Part shown: positions 23,105 through 32,700 of the stretch, one piece after another
How the letters are laid out: each line of letters begins with the position of its first letter
Numbering within the stretch: the stretch's first letter is position 1
Source: Marsupella aquatica
Lineage: Eukaryota > Marchantiophyta
NCBI GenBank assembly: GCA_973895155.1
Contig: OZ316897.1
Span: forward strand, 10,416,001-10,480,000
Reading direction: 5' to 3'
Length of the DNA: 64,000 nt
Made by a program: the position numbers and the translations under genes
The notes under the pieces: model-generated
Databases searched by the model: none
The model's input: the letters and a program-made list of their open reading frames with translations, nothing else
Told to the model about the DNA's origin: nothing

Positions 23105-24840
23105 CGTGTGACACGTGGCCTTATGGACACGTGGAGGATTGCAGAGCGTTAGATCTAGGGCAATTAACGTGGCGGCTATGGGGATAAACTTTAGTGCGGA
23201 GGCAAAGCGAAGGAGTGCAAAGGCGTCGGAGCGAAGGAGATTAGAAGCGAATGAGGCGGAGGAGCGAGCAAAGGAGCGCAAGAGCAGGAGTGGAGAAGAG
23301 GAGGAGCGGACGGAGGAGGGAGGAGAGCGAGTGAGGAGGAGGGAGGAGAGCGAGCGAGGAGCAAGGAGGGAATGAAGAATGAGGCCCAAGTGGGACCTCC
23401 TGCCTCCTTTACCCCCCCGAGGTGAGGCAAGGCACACTGAACACGTGGGAGGCCGAGGCGAGTGGAAAACCCTAAATGCACGGCTGCCCTAAAGTGCACC
23501 GCCCGACCTAATCCACTCGCCGTTGCTTAAGGCTGATCACGCATCGCCTTATCCATAAGGGCGATCTTCAACAACTGGTATAAGATACTTGGGGTTGTCC
23601 GGCTAGTCCTCATTTGGTATTTTCATTTCTAGATTTTTGTTCTGTTCCTCAACCAGGTCCGTTCATTACGGAGCCCCATTGAGACACTCTTGTTTTCCAG
23701 ACAGAACATCTAGTTTTAATTTCTTCCACACCCCTGAAGCATTTAGTTTACCAGGTTACTGATAACTACCCCTTCAACACAGTATTTTAATCCTTGGTTT
23801 GACAACATAAACTAAATTGAGTTTTGGGTTCAAGAATCATTTCCATTACAGGTAACTTTAAACCTAATTATAGAATTGTAGCATATTCCATTGATATCCG
23901 CAAATTTAGGAATTACTATATCTAAGTTAAGGTTGAAGTGAAAAAATCCCAGCCCAACTCACGATTGGGATAATCTCAATCCAACCGTTCTTTGCTCAAA
24001 CATTAAATTAGTGTGTAGAGTCAATTGTCCGTACAGGGGTCATCCCTGTTTGCTATTTGGATAGGGATGATCCCTATCTGCTGTTTGGATAGGGATGATC
24101 CCTGTCCAATATTTGGATAGGGATGATCCCTGTCCACCGTAGAGTACTGTAGAGGACCATATGAACTATAGCACTTTATTGGATCCTCTACAGTTTGGAT
24201 CCTCTGGTTGGATAATGATCCGTATTCGCCGTTTGGATCCTCTGGTTGGATAATGATCCGTATTCGCTGTTTGGATGGGGATGATCCCTGTCCGCCATTT
24301 GGATAGGGATGATCCCTGTCCACCGTTTGGATAGGGATGGTCCCTGTCCGCCGTTTTGATAGGGATGATCCCTGTCTACCCTTTCAATAGGGATCCGTGT
24401 CCACGGTCGTTCTCCGGATGATCCCTGTCCGCCGTTTGAGGTATTTGCTTGATTGGACCCCAATATGAAAAGTTTCCTTGAATCATCCCTGTCAGTTGTT
24501 TGGACAGGGAATAGACCCGATCCACCATTTGGACAGGGATCAGGTGTGTCCGCCTTTTGGACAATGACAGACACTATCCGCCATTTAGGCAGGGATGATC
24601 CTTGTTCGCCGTTTGGACACTGACAGACCCTATCCGTCGTTTGGACAGGGATGATCCCTGTCCACCGTCTAAATTGGGATCAGGGATCTTAGGGCTAGAT
24701 AGGGACTTTTTGGGGACCTATTATTTTGCTTGATGGGGATAATCCCGATATGCGCACTGTCCTTGGAGAGGGTTGACACCTATGTGCTTCCTAGTTGGGA
24801 CCATTCTTAACTAATACTTTACATTTAAAATTGTGCAGGT
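23105..24840. promoter_or_regulatory. Divergent intergenic region of the element with palindrome array
   Basis: This 1.7-kb stretch separates the minus-strand ParB/methylase genes from the plus-strand transposase-like gene, so both promoters should lie here. Its left part (23170-23370) is strongly purine-rich on the plus strand. A related weak palindrome (ATTGGGATAATCTCAAT) lies near 23964, and the main 28-bp-period array occupies 24057-24665. The position between divergent genes is what an operator or centromere-like binding region would show. That role is inferred. Confidence 0.5.
24057..24665. repeat. 28-bp-period array of 25-bp palindromes
   Basis: Palindrome starts fall at 24057, 24085, 24113; 24271, 24299, 24327, 24355; and 24500, 24529, 24557, 24585, 24613, 24641, so the step is 28 bp within each group. 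The half-site is TTGGAYAGGGAT, followed by one central base (mostly G) and the reverse-complement arm ATCCCTGTCC. The three-to-five-base linker is usually gccg or accg. Copies at 24557 and 24613 are degenerate. Between groups lie diverged copies such as 'ggttggataatgatccgta' (24208 and 24244). Confidence 0.93.
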
Positions 24841-24855
24841 GAATACTTTATAGGA

Positions 24856-26206
24856 ATGACCGGAATATTTTTGAGAGGAGACAATGTGATATTGACAAAT
24901 GATGGTTACGATGTTGCGAGCGGGACAGTTCAAAAAGTCAACCCGCAAGATAGTGTTCAAAAGATATTGTTGAGAGAGAATCGAATGGGAGTTCTCATTG
25001 AGAAAGTTTTGACCGAACCACAAAACTACCATTTCCGATGCCTCGGGCAGAAAACCTTTTTGATGCCATTGATTCTTGCGTTATTTGGGATTTGTCTTGC
25101 GCATATCTATCAACGACAATAAATTCTCAAAAATGCATTAGTGTAGGTAGTTGTTCAAATAGACCCGAGAGTAATTTGGAAAAAAATCCAATTGTAGAGA
25201 AGGACTCATCGACCACTCCGAGGCAAGGGGATGAGGTTGAAATGTTCATCTTTGGGTGTTGTGTAGCCCTTGGAGTTGTTTTCAATACAAATCCAATGGA
25301 AAGATGTCACAACATTTTACTTGGTGAATCACGGATCAGTGTGAGGGTCATTGATGTCATTCATGGGAGTAGGGTTTTACCTTACAAACACAGTGGGGCT
25401 GAAACAATTGACGAGGCAAAAGACTCATGGGTTCTTTGGGACGTGGCAGATGTCCGAAGTAGAAAGAGTTTCTCAAAGAAGGATGCGGGTGATGATATCA
25501 ACATAGAGCGGAGTTTTGTTGTGGAGTCTCCCTCAGTTGAAATTTCTAAAACTAATTGTGACTATTTCCAACGGTCAAATTGGATGTCAGAGTTGGTCGA
25601 ACTATACATCGGTTCAGATCGAACCAATAGGGTTGCCACGGGGACCATCACTGTGCCTCAAGAAACGGCGGCGGTTGACGATGAAATGCTTGGTGAGGAC
25701 CATGTAGGGATTGCTGTGAAAGATGTGGTGGAATCACAATACTTTCCCAACTTCCATAGGGGAGTAATTACTTTGGTTCGGTGGCGAATTGATTCAACAA
25801 AACTACTTGCAAATGGGAAATTTTTGTCGGACATTTTGGTTGAAGGTTCAGAGAGGATGGAGTCGGTGGATAGGGATGATCTCTATCCAAATGTAAATGA
25901 TAGGGGAATGCTGCGCACAAGGCCATACAATTTCAACAAGAGGACTCATGTAGATCCGATTGAAAAGAAGAGAAGGCTATTGGAAACCAAGGCAGTTTCA
26001 AAAACAACGGAAGCTTCGATTGATGAAATTAAAAGAGAGAATTGGTGCAAGCAGAAATGTTGTCTGACTATGCCAAGAGAAGACATAGAAGATATTCGGA
26101 TAGAATTTCACGGGATGTCTAGTGAGTCAAAAACATCACACATTTTCAACCTCTTCCACTACAGAGAAGATGATGTTCGTGAAAGGGGCACCATGTTCTC
26201 AAGGGT
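24856..26206 (+). CDS. N-terminal part of transposase-like gene: three tandem En/Spm-associated-like domains, frameshifted
   Basis: It opens after an acceptor-like gcag near 24840 with ATG at 24856. Three successive blocks share one pattern, 'VA.G.v......v....LG.....V.V.dV......LP': block 1 near DVASGTVQKVNPQDS, block 2 near VALGVVFNTNPMER with LLGESRISVRVIDV, and block 3 near RVATGTITVPQETA with MLGEDHVGIAVKDV. Block 2 ends in DAKDSWVLWDVADV-like residues, and block 1 has the counterpart FDAIDSCVIWDL in another frame. This pattern is familiar from a domain in plant En/Spm-type ORFs; the assignment is from memory. The frame changes by one base near 25020-25045 and again near 26200, where it must join the next entry. 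A palindrome is embedded at 25866. Confidence 0.6.
25866..25890. repeat. Element palindrome embedded in coding sequence
   Basis: It is a 25-bp copy with arms GTGGATAGGGAT and ATCTCTATCCAA around a central G. It lies in frame in the transposase-like gene and contributes the residues VDRDDLYPN. The similar EDRDDPCP and NLDRDG peptides elsewhere in the element are also encoded by this repeat family. Confidence 0.88.
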
Positions 26207-28597
26207 ATGGTCGTATGTAGACATGCATTTGCAATCATCCATGGCTTTAGCCACACAAAATATTATGACTACAAAAGGAGATATGTGGAGGGCTGCAAAA
26301 TTGGGTTCCATGGAAACACGGGCTCCATGAAAACAAGGTCAAATACCTTGCATGCACGAGCTCTATTGGAGGATTTTTTGACTCAAAATGCAGAGCCCAT
26401 GCCTCATATACCTTATGTTGGGGCTCATGGGACAGACTCCACTGAATATCGTCTTCCAGCATGTTACAAGAAGCTGGAGATTTTGGAAGATGTGAGAACA
26501 AAGATGAAGGAAGAGGGGCTTCCTCCAGTTATAGAGAATACTCTGTACAAGATTTGGAGCAAATCATTCGCAAACTTCAGTTTCCATAAAGATGGTGCAT
26601 TTGCCAAGTGTACTCTTTGTTGTGAATACAAAGATAGTTTGATGCGAGAAAGAAGGAAAAAAGAACGTGCTGAAATTGAAGAAAAACGAGCGCAACATCT
26701 TCGTGAGAAAATGTCACGTAGATATGTTTACTATGCTCATCGAGTGATGGCTAAGCAACATCCAGGGGAATATCTTTGCATCATTCACGACAAGATGGAT
26801 CAAGCAAAGACGTGGATTCCAAAAATGGTCAGTACTCCTAAATCGCTTTCGGGTCATGGGATGCCACTACCTATTGCTCTCACAGGGATGTTGACCCACG
26901 GAAGGGATCCAGGAGTCTATGCACACTTTAGTGTCATTGGCCTTTGGCCAGGAGATGCCGATTTCACGGTGACATCCTTGGCTAAGTGTCTTCGAGACCT
27001 TGAAGAGTACAATGGAGACAAGACAGGTGACATGTTGGATGGCCTTTATTTGGAACCTCATAGACCTTTCTTTCAAGCCCTTCTTGACTTTGATGCATTT
27101 TTTAAGGGATATTTGGAACCAAAGAGTATTCCAATGAATAGGTATATTGGTTTTGAAGATGCAGCCGAGAGTCAGACGGAGACGGTCTCCACCCAACTTG
27201 GTGAGGATCAAGGAGGGGACATGCATGGGGAACAAGGCAGTCCATCTTTCAAGCCCTTGCCAAGGCACCTAACATTGCAAATGGATAACTCAGCAAAGGA
27301 TAACAAAAACCAGACTGTCATGGCATTTTGTAGTGAGCTTGTGAGTAGAGGAGTATTTGAAACTGTTCAAATGTCTTTTCTTATGGTTGGTCATACGCAC
27401 GAAGATGTTGATGCACTCTTTTCGAAGGTATCATATCAAGTTCAGCACAAGGAAGTTGCAACTCTCCTTGCTCTTATGGCAGAGGTTTGGGAATGTGAGA
27501 GCATTCATCCAGTTCCTAGATTGATACAAGAAGTTGCATCTTACAAAGAATATCTTCAAACTTTCAACGTTAAAGATATTCAAGGTCACTCAAAACCTGT
27601 ATCATTTCTTTTCTCTATGAGAGATAATGTACCAATATTTCAGTATAAGTCCCATGTAAAGCAAGCTTGGGCTCCAGTTTGGGGAAGGTGCATTTGGGCA
27701 ACAGATCTGACAACAAATTCCCTTCTTTTACCTAGTGGAGAGCCCTTAGCTAAATCCATTGGAGAGATACACAAAAAATCTGAAGAGATTATCCCATTTC
27801 TTACCAAGTACCTTGATTTTTTGAGAAGGAGTTGCACTGATGAGACATCTATAGCATATAAGGAAAGATTTCCTCTTGTGAAATATTGGGAGAGAATTGT
27901 GGAGTTGTTGACAAATGGGCTTGCACTAGAAGGGGAGGGAAGTACTCAATTTCCCTTGAAAAATGGATTTTGGCCTAATACTAACCATGGCACTGGTTAC
28001 AAGGTCAACCAACCGGATCAAAGTGGTCCTCCAAGTGAAGATGAGGAGAATGCGGAGATGACAGCTCTTCAAAATGAGGTCTTGGAAGAGATGGAAGATC
28101 AAGCGGCACCATTTGTTGGATCTCGAGCTGAGAGAGAACAAGGACGGTGGATTCCCCTACAGGATATTTGTCAAGGGAACTTTGTATTTCTTCGACCCGA
28201 GGATGACTGGGAGAATAAAAATGGTGGAGGTCATTTCTGGTTGGTGAGAGCTTTGGGTTCGGTTGACCCTAAGCATGAAGTCCCAACTACATCTCCAACA
28301 AACCCTCCTCTGCCTCAACAATATGCTCCAATGTTTCCAGTCGAATGGTGGAGGCCTAAACACTCTAAACTTGATGTGACTGAGAGTGCACGGTATCTAA
28401 ACTGCTTCATGTCCACTAAGACATGGGAGCGAGATCCAGGGTTTGGCGAGAACGCTCAACATTGGCAGTATGCAAATTCTGCAATGTATGGTTTTAAATC
28501 TGGCATGAAAGAAGAAAACATGGCGGGCAGAGGTTTGAAGATTCCTCGAAATGTTCTACAAACTATCCAAAGTTATCTCCAAAGGATGGACAAGTAG
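26207..28597 (+). CDS. DUF7869-like transposase core with C-terminal chromatin-reader-like domain
   Basis: The open frame is 796 codons but must be entered from the preceding frame, where ...TMFSRVW is continued by VCRHAFAIIHGFSH after a one-base shift near 26200. A Cys-rich segment (CTLCCEYKDS) and a charged coiled coil (residues ~140-165) precede the RNase H-like core. The carboxylate-bearing strands are LCIIHDKMDQAKT, LTLQMDNSAKDNKNQ and FLMVGHTHEDVDALFSK, a D...D...E/D order. The 'LqlDN..reNKN' plus 'GHTHEDiD..F' signature is what I recall for DUF7869 proteins of plants, fungi and protists. The C-terminal domain (GNFVFLRPEDDW to MFPVEWWRP) resembles BAH/chromo-like folds. The gene ends at 28597, about 250 bp before the TGTACA array. 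I call it a probable transposase; catalytic use of the residues is inferred. Confidence 0.7.
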   Translation: MVVCRHAFAIIHGFSHTKYYDYKRRYVEGCKIGFHGNTGSMKTRSNTLHARALLEDFLTQNAEPMPHIPYVGAHGTDSTEYRLPACYKKLEILEDVRTKMKEEGLPPVIENTLYKIWSKSFANFSFHKDGAFAKCTLCCEYKDSLMRERRKKERAEIEEKRAQHLREKMSRRYVYYAHRVMAKQHPGEYLCIIHDKMDQAKTWIPKMVSTPKSLSGHGMPLPIALTGMLTHGRDPGVYAHFSVIGLWPGDADFTVTSLAKCLRDLEEYNGDKTGDMLDGLYLEPHRPFFQALLDFDAFFKGYLEPKSIPMNRYIGFEDAAESQTETVSTQLGEDQGGDMHGEQGSPSFKPLPRHLTLQMDNSAKDNKNQTVMAFCSELVSRGVFETVQMSFLMVGHTHEDVDALFSKVSYQVQHKEVATLLALMAEVWECESIHPVPRLIQEVASYKEYLQTFNVKDIQGHSKPVSFLFSMRDNVPIFQYKSHVKQAWAPVWGRCIWATDLTTNSLLLPSGEPLAKSIGEIHKKSEEIIPFLTKYLDFLRRSCTDETSIAYKERFPLVKYWERIVELLTNGLALEGEGSTQFPLKNGFWPNTNHGTGYKVNQPDQSGPPSEDEENAEMTALQNEVLEEMEDQAAPFVGSRAEREQGRWIPLQDICQGNFVFLRPEDDWENKNGGGHFWLVRALGSVDPKHEVPTTSPTNPPLPQQYAPMFPVEWWRPKHSKLDVTESARYLNCFMSTKTWERDPGFGENAQHWQYANSAMYGFKSGMKEENMAGRGLKIPRNVLQTIQSYLQRMDK

Positions 28598-28847
28598 ACT
28601 TAGTTGTTACTTGTGAAGCTATAATAATTATTAAATAGATAGTTACTTAGATAGTAACAAGTACCTACTAGTTATTTACTATTTTAATAGTTTTAATGTG
28701 AGACCATGCCATTGAGTGTTAGTTATACTATCTCCTCATTTTCTAAACTTTTGATTGTTATGAATATGAATGTTTGCTTTTTTTGTATAATTAAAAATAT
28801 TTTTCTATTCATTCCTTTCTTTTAAATGATTATAATAAGAGTTGGTA

Positions 28848-29170
28848 CACTTTTTAGGCCAAATGTACACTTTGTTGCACTCAAAGCTACACTTTCTAGA
28901 CCAAATGCATTTAAATGTACACTTTTTAAGCCAAATGTATATTTTTTTCACTCAAATGTACACTTTCTAGGCCAAATGTACTCAAATGTACACTTTTAAA
29001 GCCAAATATACCTATTTTGATGTTCAAATATACATTTTTCATTGCCCAAATGTACACTCTTTAGGCCAATTGTACACTTTTCTATCCCCAAATGTACACT
29101 TTTCATTGGCCAAATGTACACTTTTTCAAGCCCAAAAGTACACTTTTCATTGCCCAAATGTACATAAATC
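28848..29170. repeat. Array of about 15 TGTACA-centred repeats downstream of the transposase gene
   Basis: The phrase aaatgtacactttt, often followed by taggcc or cattgccc, recurs roughly every 18-35 bp with drift. The core TGTACA is itself a palindrome. The array begins about 250 bp after the transposase stop codon. Dense short subterminal repeats that bind transposase are characteristic of En/Spm-type elements, so this may mark the right end of the element. Confidence 0.85.
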
Positions 29171-31392
29171 AAATAATAATACACTTTTAATGAATAGGCT
29201 GATAACCTAGTTAACCTAACCTAGTCTACGATTAAGGTTAACCCTAACTAAGGTTACAATCATAACCCTAGACCTAAGAGTAAATGTTTAACGATCCCCT
29301 CTTTACTTTGGTCTAGGGGGGAGGGTAATACTACTAACCTATATGGTTACTCAGTGAGAAATTTTGGACAAAAACCAAACCAGTTTTTCGTCTCTAACTA
29401 GAATAAACCAGAACCAAGCCGTAGCCTAATACATAAGAATGAGAGTATTTCTGACCAGCCAGAGCATGGTGAGATCAAAGACATCATCTCATATGGATGA
29501 CTAGGGTCTCAATCTTGGGGGTTTGGCTTGTTTTCTCCCCTTTAATAGTAACTCAAACTAACTGTAGACCTCCATTTATTTTTGTTCAGCCACTCTGGGA
29601 AATTTATGTCCATGACTGTGGCTGAAATGTAAGTTTTGAGCAAACTCAGCCTGAGGGGTTTTGGGTTTGAGACTGGTCACAAGAACCACCCATGTCACCT
29701 TTGTTCTTTTTAGGTTGCCAGTTGATCTACAAGGATCAATTTTCAGTGAGGATGATAGTGCACTGGCTGCCCAAATTAGTGACTGTAGCATTTTGGGTAA
29801 ATTGCACATTTTTGACTGCCACATTCAGGTCAATAGCCCTATTGGGTCTCCTACCTTTGGGATCCTGTCTTGGGCTTTGGCTCTTTGGCACTGTGAAGTG
29901 GATATTATCTATGGAAACATGAGAAAAGGTGTGTTCCTTCAAGCTGCACAAGATCATTAGGATCTCCATCCAAACCTTTGCGTTGGGATGGAATTCAAAG
30001 ATATACTGTGTAAAGTATTCAACATTTTTTAATTTGAAATTCATGTCCTTCTACTTGATGCCACCTCACTTGAGGAATCTTTTGAAAAAAGACGTTAGAA
30101 GTGGAGATCTCGTGCTTCTTCTGTCGGAAAAAAATTGAAAAATGTATTTATAATGAAGAATTCAAAGGAAAATCAAATATCTCTAAATAACACTGCTTGA
30201 AATTTGAAAAAATTGACAGTTTCTTTCCTTTTTGAAGGGGGGAAACTTATAGGGCCCAGTAAAAGGCAGACAATTATACGAATACCACCTAACCCTGTAT
30301 ATCAAAAGCCTGGCAATTCTGGCGACCAGCTTTATCCACTTTTGCTGTAGAAATGTCGAGGTCCATTCATCACACTGTTTGTGGAGATTCGATGGGAATA
30401 GCTACTCTAGGCAGGGTACAGCTCTTTCTTTTGGATAATCTCTATTGACACATGAGCTTTCTGACATGTAAATATCAATCTTTAAAGTTTTCTAGATTTG
30501 GGGAGAACCATTAGATCTATTGATTCACCCCTTCAGCCTGGTATATGTTTAGCAAATATAACGACAAATACCACTAGATTCTGTCCTTTATTAGTGGCTA
30601 CCCCTATTCTGGATAAGAGTTGGTCGGAAATCCACCAAAAAATCCACCGGCTACATTCCCCTAGTATTGAAAGGATGTAGTTGCAATGGAGGGCTATTGA
30701 CCCACAATCCATGTTCCATGGGACGCTCATGGGGTCCCTATGATGGTGAACTGCCCGCTGAAGGTGGTATGGGTAGGGCCGTTCTCATAGGCACTTCGTA
30801 CTAAATGAAGGCCAAGGACATTCCTTGTCAATCACTAGAACTAATGGTTCTCCCCGAATCTACTGTAAAACTTGTTAGTCAAGAAAAAATTGAAATGGCC
30901 ACCAACAAAAACCTGGAAGCAAGTAAATTAAAACAACTTTAGGCTCCTGACAACTGCTAGCCAAGTTAACAGTACAATAATTAAATAAAAGACATTTTGG
31001 TTCCAGCACAAAGCTCTGACATTGCACTTATGGTTGGCTGGATAAACCTCTCGACAGTTTCAAGAAATGGGAAGGATTTAAATTGCAAACAAGACAGCAT
31101 GGAAAACTTCATATGAAACACAATACACCATAGTGTTATTTGTAGAAATTGGCAATGAATACATATTTTGGCACCCCAACCCTGCCTCCGTACCCCGCTG
31201 CCAGCCCCATGCTAGTAGTTGTATGAACTATGTTAAGAGGATCAAACCCAAGAATAAGTCTGCACCATGCAGATGATAGCCCTTTCACACAAACCCCACC
31301 CAAAAGTGGGATTGAAACTAAATTACTGTAGTTTCACCAAGGGAAGAATGGCAATTTACTAGGCAACGGGCTGGCTAAAATGGCAATTTTCT
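29171..31392. other. Gene-free interval
   Basis: It contains a short stretch rich in taacc/ttaac words (29195-29270) but no ordered telomere array. The open frames are short and resemble nothing known. No RNA gene was recognised. Confidence 0.45.
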
Positions 31393-31664
31393 GGGCAGTG
31401 GACGGGCAGACAAGTCCAATAGCCATTAATAACTATCCAAGGACTGGGACGTCTCCCTGAAGAACCCTGATGGGTTTTGGTTACTGGGTACATTGTATAC
31501 TATTTTCTAGACAACCGGCAGGCAGCAGATGGGCAGACAAGTCTGATAGCCATTAATAACTATCCAGAGACTCTTCTCTCCTAATACCCTGCTGGGTTTT
31601 GGTTACTGGGTACATTAAAAAGTTTAGGGTTTAGGGTTTTGGTTACTGGGTACATTAAAAAGAT
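31393..31664. repeat. Degenerate tandem duplication (~130 bp)
   Basis: The phrase 'gggcagacaagtc' followed by 'atagccattaataactatcc' and ending 'gggttttggttactgggtac' occurs at 31403-31493 and again at 31528-31615. The last part occurs a third time at 31636-31664. Two TTTAGGG units are included at 31622-31636. Confidence 0.8.
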
Positions 31665-32700
31665 CTCTGTTGTAAGTATATTTCACACTGTCAAAGAGCA
31701 AAAATAAAAAATCAAGAGACAAGATCCCAGGGACAAGAGACCAAACAAGGGGGAGAAAACAAGGGAAAACTTTAAGGTTTTACTACATATCTTCAGCATA
31801 TATGAAGAGCATCAAGGACAAGACTGAGTAGGTGTCTAACAAGACACACAGTCTTGGGGAGTGTTGGGTGCCTAGAGGTAACTGGGAGAATTGATGTACT
31901 AGTGTTGTCACAATTAGTCTGCTAGACTTTTGAGAGGTAGCTTGGACAATCTCTGAAGAGTAAATTCCACAGGAAGTTGGAGCCCCAAAATAGCAGAATG
32001 GTCAATCACCTTGTCTCCTAAGCTGGGCCAAAGCTCTATTGACCTGGGTTTACATGTTTTTTGGGAAGTTATATTGATCTAAAACCTAGAACGCCAGAAG
32101 CACCTGGCTATTATCTGTTAGTGGGTAATCTATTCACAACTCTCGGTGGGTGCATGTTTTGGCATTTGTTTCTGAAAAAGCTGGAATATTTTTTAGTATC
32201 TAGATCTATATCTTTTGGGAAAACATTCTTTCAAAAATCTCATTTCATCAAAAAGAAAACAGGCACCACTCATGCCTGGTAAAAGAAGTTTGCAGATTGC
32301 TTTACGTTGCACGGAAAGTTTCATGACCTTTATGACTGTATATTAAAGAAGCACAAAGTCCAGATGGACAAGCCTACAACTCCAATGGTAGATTTCCTTT
32401 GCACATTATTGGGACTCAGAAGTTGCTAGGTCCATCTCAACATCAGTTTCTCTAATAAAAGAAAGTGAAGTCCTCACGGACCATTAGACAAAATGCCCAA
32501 ATGAAGCAACCCAACCAAACCCAGATGGACTACAGAATTGATTACAATCTAAGTATACATAATTTAGGAACTTGTTCCAATTACTTTATCTTTGTAAAAA
32601 AATCCATGTCTCTGGCCGACAATAACTTGGTCCAATCATGTGGGTTGCAAGTTCATGAGGGTGGTCCATCTGAGAGCATGAATTTCATGATAATTAAAAA
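31665..32700. other. Gene-free interval
   Basis: No coding sequence, RNA gene or ordered repeat is supported. Short open frames on either strand have no family resemblance. Confidence 0.45.

Larger units (their letters stand above)
16965..29170. mobile_element. Candidate large DNA transposon carrying ParB-like, methylase-like and HAD-phosphatase-like genes
   Basis: The block contains a minus-strand cluster (phosphatase-like, methylase-like, ParB-like) and a divergent plus-strand transposase-like gene. All are tied together by one family of 25-bp palindromes at 18015, 18806, 20646-20904, 22604-22939, 24057-24665 and 25866. I saw no copy of this palindrome elsewhere in the window. A TGTACA-rich array at 28848-29170 lies just past the transposase, where subterminal transposase-binding repeats of En/Spm-type elements would lie. 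Terminal inverted repeats and target duplications were not found, so both limits are approximate and the left end could lie anywhere between about 12 and 17 kb. Frame breaks show this copy is decaying. Confidence 0.6.

Noticed and set aside
22880-23499. Long minus-strand open frames upstream of MEPSRP...
   Set aside because: Both overlapping frames are Ser/Leu/Arg-rich low complexity generated by the purine-biased strand. Only the segment from the ATG at 23104 looks like real protein.
24057-24665. CRISPR-like array
   Set aside because: The 28-bp period recalls CRISPR repeats, but there are no unique spacers of constant length. The unit is a full palindrome plus a tiny linker, and the context is a plant nuclear genome.
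29195-29270. Telomere-like or centromeric patch of taacc words
   Set aside because: The words are unordered, with no fixed period, so no array can be supported.
14948-29760. CACTA termini (cactacatg at 14948 and tagtg near 29755) for the element
   Set aside because: The match extends only five or six bases, no matching 3-bp target duplication was seen, and CACTA occurs by chance at this length.
31622-31636. Interstitial telomere repeat
   Set aside because: Only two TTTAGGG units are present, within an unrelated tandem repeat.
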